Origin: Meloidogyne chitwoodi
Lineage: Eukaryota; Nematoda; Chromadorea; Rhabditida; Meloidogynidae
Length of the DNA: 64,000 nucleotides
Assembly (NCBI GenBank): GCA_015183035.1
Contig: JACZZP010000025.1
Location: 1-64,000 of the forward strand
Direction of reading: 5' to 3'
The notes under the pieces are model-generated. The model was not told where the DNA came from. It worked only from the letters and a program-made list of their open reading frames with translations, and did not search any database. Below, in pieces: positions 1 through 11,800 of this stretch. A program made the position numbers and the translations under genes. Numbering within the stretch: the first letter of the stretch is position 1; the number at the start of each line of letters is the position of its first letter.

Positions 1-3000
1 AAAGAATATTTTTTATTCAGTTTTTTTAAATTTTTTTATTAATTTTTTTTCAAATTTTATCAACTTTATATTTTTTTAAAAGAATATTTTTTATTCTGTT
101 TTTTTAAATTTTTTTATTAATTTTTTTTCAAATTTTATCAACTTTATATTTTTTTAAAAGAATATTTTTTATTCTGTTTTTTTAAATTTTTTTATTAATT
201 TTTTTTCAAATTTTATCAACTTTATATTTTTTTAAAAGAATATTTTTTATTCTGTTTTTTTAAATTTTTTTATTATTTTTTTTCAAATTTTATCAACTTT
301 ATATTTTTTTAAAAGAATATTTTTTATTCTGTTTTTTTAAATTTTTTTATTAATTTTTTTTTCAAATTTTATCAACTTTATATTTTTTTAAAAGAATATT
401 TTTTATTCTGTTTTTTTAAATTTTTTTATTAATTTTTTTTCAAATTTTATCAACTTTATATTTTTTTTAAAAGAATATTTTTTATTCTGTTTTTTTTTAA
501 ATTTTTTTTCAAATTTTATCAACTTTATATTTTTTTAAAAGAATATTTTCTATTCTGTTTTTTTAAATTTTTTTATTAATTTTTTTTCAAATTTTATCAA
601 CTTTATATTTTTTTAAAAGAATATTTTTTATTCTGTTTTTTTAAATTTTTTTATTATTTTTTTTCAAATTTTATCAACTTTATATTTTTTTTAAAAGAAT
701 ATTTTTTATTCTGTTTTTTTAAATTTTTTTATAAATTTTTTTTCAAATTTTATCAACTTTATATTTTTTTAAAAGAATATTTTTTATTCTGTTTTTTTAA
801 ATTTTTTTATTAATTTTTTTTCAAATTTTATCAACTTTATATTTTTTTAAAAGAATATTTTTTATTCTGTTTTTTTAAATTTTTTTATTAATTTTTTTTC
901 AAATTTTATCAACTTTATATTTTTTTAAAAGAATATTTTTTATTCTGTTTTTTTAAATTTTTTTATTATTTTTTTTCAAATTTTATCAACTTTATATTTT
1001 TTTAAAAGAATATTTTTTATTCTGTTTTTTTAAATTTTTTTATTAATTTTTTTTCAAATTTTATCAACTTTATATTTTTTTAAAAGAATATTTTTTATTC
1101 TGTTTTTTTAAATTTTTTTATTAATTTTTTTTCAAATTTTATCAACTTTATATTTTTTTAAAAGAATATTTTTTATTCTGTTTTTTTAAATTTTTTTATT
1201 ATTTTTTTTCAAATTTTATCAACTTTATATTTTTTTAAAAGAATATTTTTTATTCTGTTTTTTTAAATTTTTTTATTAATTTTTTTTCAAATTTTATCAA
1301 CTTTATATTTTTTTAAAAGAATATTTTTTATTCTGTTTTTTTAAATTTTTTTATTATTTTTTTTCAAATTTTATCAACTTTATATTTTTTTAAAAGAATA
1401 TTTTTTATTCTGTTTTTTTAAATTTTTTTATTAATTTTTTTTCAAATTTTATCAACTTTATATTTTTTTTAAAAGAATATTTTTTATTCTGTTTTTTTAA
1501 ATTTTTTTATTAATTTTTTTTCAAATTTTATCAACTTTATATTTTTTTTAAAAGAATATTTTTTATTCTGTTTTTTTTAAATTTTTTTATAAATTTTTTT
1601 TCAAATTTTATCAACTTTATATTTTTTTAAAAGAATATTTTCTATTCTGTTTTTTTTAATTTTTTTATTAATTTTTTTTCAAATTTTATCAACTTTATAT
1701 TTTTTTAAAAGAATATTTTTTATTCTGTTTTTTTAAATTTTTTTATTAATTTTTTTTCAAATTTTATCAACTTTATATTTTTTTAAAAGAATATTTTTTA
1801 TTCTGTTTTTTTAAATTTTTTTATAAATTTTTTTTCAAATTTTATCAACTTTATATTTTTTTAAAAGAATATTTTTTATTCTGTTTTTTTAAATTTTTTT
1901 ATTATTTTTTTTCAAATTTTATCAACTTTATATTTTTTTAAAAGAATATTTTTTATTCTGTTTTTTTAAATTTTTTTATTAATTTTTTTTCAAATTTTAT
2001 CAACTTTATATTTTTTTAAAAGAATATTTTTTATTCTGTTTTTTTAAATTTTTTTATTAATTTTTTTTCAAATTTTATCAACTTTATATTTTTTTTAAAA
2101 GAATATTTTTTATTCTGTTTTTTTAAATTTTTTTATAAATTTTTTTTCAAATTTTATCAACTTTATATTTTTTTAAAAGAATATTTTTTATTCTGTTTTT
2201 TTAAATTTTTTTATTAATTTTTTTTCAAATTTTATCAACTTTATATTTTTTTTAAAAGAATATTTTTTATTCTGTTTTTTTAAATTTTTTTATTAATTTT
2301 TTTTCAAATTTTATCAACTTTATATTTTTTTTAAAAGAATATTTTTTATTCTGTTTTTTTAAATTTTTTTATAAATTTTTTTTCAAATTTTATCAACTTT
2401 ATATTTTTTTAAAAGAATATTTTTTATTCTGTTTTTTTAAATTTTTTTATAAATTTTTTTTTCAAATTTTATCAACTTTATATTTTTTTAAAAGAATATT
2501 TTTTATTCTGTTTTTTTAAATTTTTTTATTAATTTTTTTTCAAATTTTATCAACTTTATATTTTTTTTAAAAGAATATTTTTTATTCTGTTTTTTTAAAT
2601 TTTTTTATTAATTTTTTTTCAAATTTTATCAACTTTATATTTTTTTAAAAGAATATTTTTTATTCTGTTTTTTTAAATTTTTTTATTAATTTTTTTTCAA
2701 ATTTTATCAACTTTATATTTTTTTTAAAATTAATTTTTTATTCTGTTTTTTTAAATTTTTTTATAAATTTTTTTTCAAATTTTATCAACTTTATATTTTT
2801 TTAAAAGAATATTTTTTATTCTGTTTTTTTAAATTTTTTTATTAATTTTTTTTCAAATTTTATCAACTTTATATTTTTTTTAAAATTAATTTTTTATTCT
2901 GTTTTTTTAAATTTTTTTATAAATTTTTTTTCAAATTTTATCAACTTTATATTTTTTTAAAAGAATATTTTTTATTCTGTTTTTTTAAATTTTTTTATTA

Positions 3001-5896
3001 ATTTTTTTTCAAATTTTATCAACTTTATATTTTTTTAAAAGAATATTTTTTATTCTGTTTTTTTAAATTTTTTTATTAATTTTTTTTCAAATTTTATCAA
3101 CTTTATATTTTTTTAAAAGAATATTTTTTATTCTGTTTTTTTAAATTTTTTTATTATTTTTTTTCAAATTTTATCAACTTTATATTTTTTTAAAAGAATA
3201 TTTTTTATTCTGTTTTTTTAAATTTTTTTATTAATTTTTTTTCAAATTTTATCAACTTTATATTTTTTTAAAAGAATATTTTTTATTCTGTTTTTTTAAA
3301 TTTTTTTATTAATTTTTTTTCAAATTTTATCAACTTTATATTTTTTTTAAAAGAATATTTTTTATTCTGTTTTTTTAAATTTTTTTATAAATTTTTTTTC
3401 AAATTTTATCAACTTTATATTTTTTTAAAAGAATATTTTTTATTCTGTTTTTTTAAATTTTTTTATTAATTTTTTTTCAAATTTTATCAACTTTATATTT
3501 TTTTTAAAAGAATATTTTTTATTCTGTTTTTTTAAATTTTTTTATAAATTTTTTTTCAAATTTTATCAACTTTATATTTTTTTAAAAGAATATTTTTTAT
3601 TCTGTTTTTTTAAATTTTTTTATTAATTTTTTTTCAAATTTTATCAACTTTATATTTTTTTTAAAAGAATATTTTTTATTCTGTTTTTTTAAATTTTTTT
3701 ATAAATTTTTTTTCAAATTTTATCAACTTTATATTTTTTTAAAAGAATATTTTTTATTCTGTTTTTTTAAATTTTTTTATTAATTTTTTTTCAAATTTTA
3801 TCAACTTTATATTTTTTTTAAAAGAATATTTTTTATTCTGTTTTTTTAAATTTTTTTATTAATTTTTTTTCAAATTTTATCAACTTTATATTTTTTTTAA
3901 AAGAATATTTTTTATTCTGTTTTTTTAAATTTTTTTATAAATTTTTTTTCAAATTTTATCAACTTTATATTTTTTTAAAAGAATATTTTTTATTCTGTTT
4001 TTTTAAATTTTTTTATTAATTTTTTTTCAAATTTTATCAACTTTATATTTTTTTTAAAATTAATTTTTTATTCTGTTTTTTTAAATTTTTTTATTAATTT
4101 TTTTTCAAATTTTATCAACTTTATATTTTTTTAAAAGAATATTTTTTATTCTGTTTTTTTAAATTTTTTTATTAATTTTTTTTCAAATTTTATCAACTTT
4201 ATATTTTTTTAAAAGAATATTTTTTATTCTGTTTTTTTAAATTTTTTTATTAATTTTTTTTCAAATTTTATCAACTTTATATTTTTTTAAAAGAATATTT
4301 TTTATTCTGTTTTTTTAAATTTTTTTATTATTTTTTTTCAAATTTTATCAACTTTATATTTTTTTAAAAGAATATTTTTTATTCTGTTTTTTTAAATTTT
4401 TTTATTAATTTTTTTTCAAATTTTATCAACTTTATATTTTTTTAAAAGAATATTTTTTATTCTGTTTTTTTAAATTTTTTTATTAATTTTTTTTCAAATT
4501 TTATCAACTTTATATTTTTTTTAAAAGAATATTTTTTATTCTGTTTTTTTAAATTTTTTTATAAATTTTTTTTCAAATTTTATCAACTTTATATTTTTTT
4601 AAAAGAATATTTTTTATTCTGTTTTTTTAAATTTTTTTATTAATTTTTTTTCAAATTTTATCAACTTTATATTTTTTTTAAAAGAATATTTTTTATTCTG
4701 TTTTTTTAAATTTTTTTATTAATTTTTTTTCAAATTTTATCAACTTTATATTTTTTTAAAAGAATATTTTTTATTCTGTTTTTTTAAATTTTTTTATTAA
4801 TTTTTTTTCAAATTTTATCAACTTTATATTTTTTTTAAAATTAATTTTTTATTCTGTTTTTTTAAATTTTTTTATAAATTTTTTTTCAAATTTTATCAAC
4901 TTTATATTTTTTTAAAAGAATATTTTTTATTCTGTTTTTTTAAATTTTTTTATTAATTTTTTTTCAAATTTTATCAACTTTATATTTTTTTAAAAGAATA
5001 TTTTTTATTCTGTTTTTTTAAATTTTTTTATTATTTTTTTTCAAATTTTATCAACTTTATATTTTTTTAAAAGAATATTTTTTATTCTGTTTTTTTAAAT
5101 TTTTTTATTAATTTTTTTTTCAAATTTTATCAACTTTATATTTTTTTAAAAGAATATTTTTTATTCTGTTTTTTTAAATTTTTTTATTAATTTTTTTTCA
5201 AATTTTATCAACTTTATATTTTTTTTAAAATTAATTTTTTATTCTGTTTTTTTAAATTTTTTTATTAATTTTTTTTCAAATTTTATCAACTTTATATTTT
5301 TTTTAAAATTAATTTTTTATTCTGTTTTTTTAAATTTTTTTATTAATTTTTTTTCAAATTTTATCAACTTTATATTTTTTTTAAAATTAATTTTTTATTC
5401 TGTTTTTTTAAATTTTTTTATTAATTTTTTTTCAAATTTTATCAACTTTATATTTTTTTTAAAAGAATATTTTTTATTCTGTTTTTTTAAATTTTTTTAT
5501 TAATTTTTTTTCAAATTTTATCAACTTTATATTTTTTTTAAAAGAATATTTTTTATTCTGTTTTTTTAAATTTTTTTATTAATTTTTTTTCAAATTTTAT
5601 CAACTTTATATTTTTTTTAAAAGAATATTTTTTATTCTGTTTTTTTAAATTTTTTTATTAATTTTTTTTCAAATTTTATCAACTTTATATTTTTTTTAAA
5701 AGAATATTTTTTATTCTGTTTTTTTAAATTTTTTTATTAATTTTTTTTCAAATTTTATCAACTTTATATTTTTTTTAAAATTAATTTTTTATTCTGTTTT
5801 TTCAAATTTTTTTATTAATTTTTTTTCAAATTTATCAAATTATATTTTTTTTGAAAGAATATTTTTTATTCTGTTTTTTTAAATTTTTTTATTAAT
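1..5896. repeat. 78-bp T-rich satellite array
   Basis: Head-to-tail tandem array of about 75 copies. The G of the AAAAGAATATTT block recurs at 82, 160 and 238, giving a 78-bp period; length variants of 76 bp (loss of AA in TTATTAATTT) and 79 bp (one extra T) are interspersed. A typical unit has 50 T, 22 A, 4 C and 2 G, so the plus strand is 64% T with under 8% GC. A subtype with AAAATTAATTTTTTATTC replaces the usual block in some units (from about 2727, and more often after about 4050). Each unit holds a small dyad, AGAAT and ATTCT around an AT-rich loop. The array runs off the left edge. The last unit, near 5800-5896, is the most diverged, as expected for an array edge. No coding potential seen. 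Confidence 0.97.
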
Positions 5897-5897
5897 T

Positions 5898-6164
5898 TTT
5901 ATTTTTATAAAAATTTATAATACATATAAATCTTATTAACAAAGTAAATAAAATAATAGGAATAAGAGAAGATTATAAAAAATCACAGTATTGATCTGTG
6001 ATGATAAATTCATGTATAATTAATTAAAATTAAGAAATTAACCTCTATAAGAAGCCCCTAAAAATGCGATTTATAATATACTTATTTTTCTTCTAAAATT
6101 TTAAAAATTATAAAATATAAAAAATTATTTAAATTTATTCAATCAATTATTTTTATAAAAATTT
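5898..6164. repeat. Orphan monomer of the 249-bp satellite
   Basis: A single copy of the monomer that makes up the array at 8846-38552: it has the same landmarks in the same order (AATACATATAAATCTTATT, GAATAAGAGAAGATTAT, GATGATAAATTCATG, AAGCCCCTAAAAATGCG, CAATCAATTATTTTTAT). It differs from the array consensus at several bases, for example CACAGTATTGATCTGTG against CACTGTCTTGACCTGTG. It joins the 78-bp array directly on the left and the UDP-glucose dehydrogenase remnant directly on the right. Confidence 0.93.
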
Positions 6165-6168
6165 ACCA

Positions 6169-6663
6169 ACAATTTATGTGACCAAAAATTTAATTGATGA
6201 ACATGTCATACTTTTTTTATTTGATCCGAAGGTAAAGAAACGAAAATATGTTGCAATTTGGAGAAATATTAGATAAACAGACAGGTCAGTTAATTACATA
6301 ATTTGAAAAAATATTTAGTAGTTGAAGAGCTGGTAACTATTTGTGACTCTCCATATAAAGCAGCAGAAAAGGCACATGCAATTGTAATATTAACAGAATG
6401 GGACGAATTTAAGGTAATTATAAATATTAGAAAAAATTATTTCCAATTATTTAAAGAAAAATGATTATAAAAAATGTTTGCTTTAATGAAAAAAATCTGT
6501 TTTTGATGGGAGACGTATTATAGACAAAGAAATGCTTCGTCAAATAGGATTTCGTGTATTTGTTGTTGTCTCTTTGTCTTTTCATGCTTTAAATTTTTTA
6601 ATCTTATTATTGTTTTATTCTCTCAATCAGAAAACATTAACAAGTATAAGTAGCCAAAAATAA
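6169..6663 (+). pseudogene. sqv-4: UDP-glucose 6-dehydrogenase fragment (C-terminal domain)
   Basis: Remnant of UDP-glucose 6-dehydrogenase, which oxidises UDP-glucose to UDP-glucuronate in the cytosol (C. elegans SQV-4). Three blocks match the C-terminal UDP-binding domain in the right order. Block one (6169-6276) reads TIYVTKNLIDEHVILFLFDP then KVKK and hits a stop at 6274. Block two (6315-6413, another frame) reads VEELVTICDSPYKAAEKAHA then IVILTEWDEFK, followed by a GTAATT donor-like site. Block three (6499-6663, a third segment) reads VFDGRRIIDKEMLRQIGF and then drifts to a stop. The N-terminal NAD-binding and central domains are absent, because satellite begins 5 bases upstream. The stop between blocks one and two and the out-of-frame start of block three mark it as decayed. 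Recognition is by memory of the family, so exact percent identity is unknown. Confidence 0.75.
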
Positions 6664-6915
6664 TTTATTTGTTTCTAATATATCTCGACGACATAATTTA
6701 AAATTGTTGTATTTTAATAAATTAATTTTTTATATTTTTAAAAATTTTTGAATAAAAATAATTGGGTTCAAAATAAATATTTTTTTCAAATAAAGCTTAG
6801 AATTATTTGCTATTATACAATAAATACAAAAAGAATATCGTTTTACTACTAGCTTGTGTCTGGAGGTAAATGTCATCATCGGTATAAAAAATAACTGTCA
6901 TATATTTTAACTTAC
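6664..6915. other. AT-rich spacer, nothing recognised
   Basis: Low-complexity AT-rich DNA after the dehydrogenase remnant. I see no exon, repeat unit or inverted repeat that I can support. Confidence 0.5.
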
Positions 6916-7109
6916 ATAAATTTCACAAATACCATTTGATCCGTTGAGGAATAAGTAACTGAAAAACATTGAAAATTCTCCAAAATATTTAATTATGTTA
7001 AAAAATTTTTTTGTCTGAACACTGAGTACATCTCTTTGGTCTATTCGTAATGAAACTTTATTAGAAAGGTGCACACTTTCCGTTAAAAGTTTGATTGTGC
7101 AGATATATA
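6916..7109 (-). CDS. Possible internal exon, unknown product
   Basis: On the minus strand a 194-nt open stretch is bounded by good nematode splice signals: TTTCAG just before it (ending at 7110) and GTAAGT just after it (starting at 6915). It would encode about 64 residues, including LLTESVHLSNKVSLRIDQ and FSYLFLNGSNGICEIY. I do not recognise the family. No flanking exons were found, so this may be a lone remnant or a chance open frame. Confidence 0.25.
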
Positions 7110-7331
7110 CTGAAACCAAACTTCAAACTATTTGATTCAAATCTTTATTTAATTTAATCAATAACTGATTTTGTTAGAAACTGTGTTGCAGGTGTTAAGC
7201 AATAGATATAGTTGTTTTACTTTAAAAATTAAATGAAAAATGTTTTTTATAAATAAATAAAAAAATTTTATACTTATATTATTTACTATAAATCATCTAT
7301 TTATTGTTTAAAATAGAAAAATTTAATTAAA

Positions 7332-7577
7332 ATGTTTATTAACATTATTTTGGCTTTTGGTCTCGGAGCAATGTTTGGCACTTTTATTATGCTAATAATA
7401 ATTAATTTGTAGGTTTTGATATTTTGAAGTCTAATATGTCCTAATAACACGGTAAACTTTAAAAAATTTTTAAGCCATTCGCAAACTACAGAGGAAAATC
7501 AACCAGATCCTCCTATAATAAGTGTTATAAACCGTGTTTATGACGAACACGGTTATGAAGAAATACAGCTAAATTAA
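7332..7577 (+). CDS. Possible two-exon 59-residue single-pass membrane protein
   Basis: Exon 1 is 7332-7408 and exon 2 is 7475-7577, with a 66-nt intron (GTAGGT...TTTTTAAG); the phase-2 join restores an open frame to TAA. Residues 2-25 form one hydrophobic, glycine-containing segment (begins MFINIILAFGLGAMFGTFIM). The remaining 34 residues are polar and end in a tail with two tyrosines, VYDEHGYEEIQLN. The likely layout is a signal-anchor with a short acidic tail. An AATAAA lies at 7592-7597, 15 nt past the stop. The correct phase, clear change in composition at the join and polyA signal support a real gene; its small size and lack of a recognised family do not. Without splicing, exon 1 would stop at 7410. 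Confidence 0.5.
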
Positions 7578-7640
7578 ATAATTTTTTAGTAAATAAAATA
7601 TTATATAATTTAATATTTATATATATTTAATAAATAATTT

Positions 7641-7712
7641 GTTTTGACCATAACTTTTTTCAAAAAATAAAATTATTTAAAAATATAAAGTATAAAAAAG
7701 TTATGGTAAAAT
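7641..7712. repeat. Small inverted repeat (hairpin)
   Basis: TTTTGACCATAACTTTTTT on the left and AAAAAAGTTATGGTAAAA on the right form arms of about 18 bp around an AT-rich spacer of about 34 bp. It could be a transposon relic or a hairpin in the 3' flank of the preceding small gene. Confidence 0.6.
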
Positions 7713-7769
7713 AAAAAGTACTGCAAGACTTTTGGATCATCCTTCATTTTAAGATTACTGTAAAGACAT

Positions 7770-7965
7770 TTAAAATAAAAATAATTGAATATTTAAATAA
7801 AAAAATAAAAATTAAAAGTAAATAAATAAATAAAATTTAAATTAAAAATAAATAAATAAAATTTAAATTAAAAATAAATAAATAAAATACTTAAATTAAA
7901 AAATAAAAATTTTAAATAAAATATTTAAATTAAAAAATAATTGAACATTTAAATTAAAAATAATT
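7770..7965. repeat. A-rich degenerate tandem repeat
   Basis: Degenerate repetition of a roughly 25-30 bp unit built from AAATAAATAAATAAAATTT and AAATTAAAA. Simple-sequence DNA; no coding signal. Confidence 0.75.
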
Positions 7966-7976
7966 GAATTTTTAAG

Positions 7977-8450
7977 ATTGATGAAATTAATCAGGATATA
8001 GTGTCATATGAAGCTGCTGCTGAAACACTTCGCTTGACAGCTTCTGACACAATGGAACGTGCTTTGAAGTTTTGCGGCAGCACCGCCAACTTCAAAATCA
8101 TGAGGCTCCAGCTAATACAAGAAAAAGAAAAAATGTTAAAATATTTGTTCTATTTGTCAGCTGGAAGAAGACGTATCAATTATTTACGCACCTGATGCTT
8201 GTTTATGTCTAGGGTATTGTGATCAATGTGTGGAAAGTAGATTACTTGAGAACTTTAAGAAAACAGCACTTTAAAACAACTTGATCTTCTAGAGGGGGAA
8301 GACAACGAATTTACTAAGCTTACTTTTAAGAAAATTTTGGGGAAATATCCTCATCTGGCTGACGTTGATTTAATTTTAGGTTGTGCCTATGTAGAGAAGT
8401 CTACATCGTTTGTGAGACGTTCTCAAAGGGTTCCAAAGCCAAAGGGGTGA
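7977..8450 (+). pseudogene. Frameshifted gene remnant with Cys-x2-Cys pairs
   Basis: A coding-like stretch with much higher GC than its surroundings, preceded by an acceptor-like TTTTTAAG (ends 7976). Segment one (from 7977) reads INQDIVSYEAAAETLRLTAS then DTMERALKFCGSTANFKIMR. Segment two (8140-8271, shifted by one base) reads ICSICQLEEDVSIIYAPDAC then LCLGYCDQCVESRLLENF, a C-x2-C...C-x-C-x3-C-x2-C array resembling a RING-like or other zinc site. Segment three (8271-8450, back in the first frame) reads LKQLDLLEGEDNEFTKLTFK, then LADVDLILGCAYVEKSTSFV and QRVPKPKG before TGA. Two shifts that cancel each other indicate decay or two assembly errors in A-runs near 8125-8140 and 8271. I cannot name the family. 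The TGA abuts the satellite at 8451. Confidence 0.5.
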
Positions 8451-8845
8451 AATATTCGTTGATTCGAATAAATTTAGAAACGAAAAATTAGAATAAAATA
8501 TACTTAACGAAATAAATATAAGAATTATAAATGCACCTAAAACAAGATAACAATATTTTTGTAAAATGTATTCGTTGATTCGAATAAATTTAGAAACGAA
8601 AAATTAGAATAAAATATACTTAACGAAATAAATATAAGAATTATAAATGCACCTAAAACAAGATAACAATATTTTTGTAAAATGTATTCGTTGATTCGAA
8701 TAAATTTAGAAACGAAAAATTAGAATAAAATATACTAACGAAATAAATATACGAATTATAAATGCACCTAAAACAAGATAACAATATTTTTGTAAAATGT
8801 ATTCGTTGATTCGAATAAAATTAGAAACGAAAAATTAGAATAAAA
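8451..8845 (-). repeat. Short 116-bp satellite array, minus orientation
   Basis: About 3.4 tandem units; TTCGTTGATTCGAATAAA recurs at 8455, 8571, 8687 and 8802 (116, 116, 115 bp). It is the reverse complement of the 118-bp satellite at 55425-64000, with the same landmarks (TTCGAATCAACGAATA, TTTTACAAAAATATTGTT, TTGTTTTAGGTG on the minus strand). It passes into the 249-bp array near 8845 with no spacer. Confidence 0.95.
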
Positions 8846-11800
8846 TAAATAAATCTTATTAACAAAGTAAATAAAATAATAAGAATAAGAGAAGATTATA
8901 GAAAATCACTGTCTTGACCTGTGATGATAAATTCATGTATAATTATTTAAAATTAAGAAATTAATCTCTATAAGAAGCACCTAAAAATGCGATTTATGAT
9001 ATACTTATTTTTCTTCTAAAATTTTAAAATTTTATAAAATATAAAAAATAATTAAATTTAATTCAATCAATTATTTTTTATAAAAATTTATAATACATAT
9101 AAATATTATTAACAAAGAAATAAAATAATAAGAATAAGAGAAGATTATAGAAAATCACTGTCTTGACCTGTGATGATAAATTCATGTATAATTATTTAAA
9201 ATTAAGAAATTAATCTCTATAAGAAGCACCTAAAAATGCGATTTATGATATACTTATTTTTCTTCTAAAATTTTAAAATTTTATAAAATATAAAAAATAA
9301 TTAAATTTAATTCAATCAATTATTTTTTATAAAAATTTATAATACATATAAATATTATTAACAAAGTATATAAAATAATAAGAATAAGAGAAGATTATAG
9401 AAAATCACTGTATTGACCTTTGATGATAAATTCATGTATAATTATTTAAAATTAAGAAATTAATCTCTATAAGAAGCCCCTAAAAATGCGATTTATAATA
9501 TACTTATTTTTCTTCTAAAATTTTAAAATTTATAAAATATAAAAAATTAATTAAATTTAATTCAATCAATTATTTTTATAAAAATTTATAATACACATAA
9601 ATCTTATTAACAAAGTAAATAAAATAATAAGAATAAGAGAAGATTATAGAAAATCACTGTCTTGACCTGTGATGATAAATTCATGTATAATTATTTAAAA
9701 TTAAGAAATTAATCTCTATAAGAAGCCCCTAAAAATGCGATTTATGATATAATTATTTTTCTTCTAAAATTTTAAAACTTATAAAATATAAAAAATTAAT
9801 TAAATTTAATTCAATCAATTATTTTTATAAAAATTTATAATACATATAAATATTATTAACAAAGAAATAAAATAATAAGAATAAGAGAAGATTATAGAAA
9901 ATCACTGTCTTGACCTGTGATGATAAATTCATGTATAATTATTTAAAATTAAGAAATTAATCTCTATAAGAAGCACCTAAAAATGCGATTTATGATATAC
10001 TTATTTTTCTTCTAAAATTTTAAAATTTTATAAAATATAAAAAATAATTAAATTTAATTCAATCAATTATTTTTTATAAAAATTTATAATACATATAAAT
10101 ATTATTAACAAAGTATATAAAATAATAAGAATAAGAGAAGATTATAGAAAATCACTGTATTGACCTTTGATGATAAATTCATGTATAATTATTTAAAATT
10201 AAGAAATTAATCTCTATAAGAAGCCCCTAAAAATGCGATTTATAATATACTTATTTTTCTTCTAAAATTTTAAAATTTATAAAATATAAAAAATTAATTA
10301 AATTTAATTCAATCAATTATTTTTATAAAAATTTATAATACACATAAATCTTATTAACAAAGTAAATAAAATAATAAGAATAAGAGAAGATTATAGAAAA
10401 TCACTGTCTTGACCTGTGATGATAAATTCATGTATAATTATTTAAAATTAAGAAATTAATCTCTATAAGAAGCCCCTAAAAATGCGATTTATGATATAAT
10501 TATTTTTCTTCTAAAATTTTAAAACTTATAAAATATAAAAAATTAATTAAATTTAATTCAATCAATTATTTTTATAAAAATTTATAATACATATAAATAT
10601 TATTAACAAAGAAATAAAATAATAAGAATAAGAGAAGATTATAGAAAATCACTGTCTTGACCTGTGATGATAAATTCATGTATAATTATTTAAAATTAAG
10701 AAATTAATCTCTATAAGAAGCACCTAAAAATGCGATTTATGATATACTTATTTTTCTTCTAAAATTTTAAAATTTTATAAAATATAAAAAATAATTAAAT
10801 TTAATTCAATCAATTATTTTTTATAAAAATTTATAATACATATAAATATTATTAACAAATTATATAAAATACTAAGAATAAGAGAAGATTATAGAAAATC
10901 ACTGTCTTGACCTGTGATGATAAATTCATGTATAATTATTTAAAATTAAGAAATTAATCTCTATAAGAAGCCCCTAAAAATGCGATTTATGATATACTTA
11001 TTTTTCTTCTAAAATTTTAAAATTTATAAAATATAAAAAATTAATTAAATTTAATTCAATCAATTATTTTTATAAAAATTTATAATACACATAAATCTTA
11101 TTAACAAAGTAAATAAAATAATAAGAATAAGAGAAGATTATAGAAAATCACTGTCTTGACCTGTGATGATAAATTCATGTATAATTATTTAAAATTAAGA
11201 AATTAATCTCTATAAGAAGCCCCTAAAAATGCGATTTATGATATAATTATTTTTCTTCTAAAATTTTAAAACTTATAAAATATAAAAAATTAATTAAATT
11301 TAATTCAATCAATTATTTTTATAAAAATTTATAATACATATAAATATTATTAACAAAGAAATAAAATAATAAGAATAAGAGAAGATTATAGAAAATCACT
11401 GTCTTGACCTTTGATGATAAATTCGGCCATATGTATGTAAATTAAGATTTTAAAACAATAAGAAAACTAAAAAAATATATTTTTTAATATAATTATTTTT
11501 CTTCTAAAATTTTAAAATTTATAAAATATAAAAAATTAATTAAATTTAATTCAATCAATTATTTTTATAAAAATTTATAATACATATAAATATTATTAAC
11601 AAAGTATATAAAATAATAAGAATAAGAGAAGATTATAGAAAATCACTGTCTTGACCTGTGATGATAAATTCATGTATAATTATTTAAAATTAAGAAATTA
11701 ATCTCTATAAGATGCCCCTAAAAATGCGACTTATGATATACTTATTTTTCTTCTAAAATTTTAAAATTTATAAAATATAAAAAATTAATTCAATTTAATT

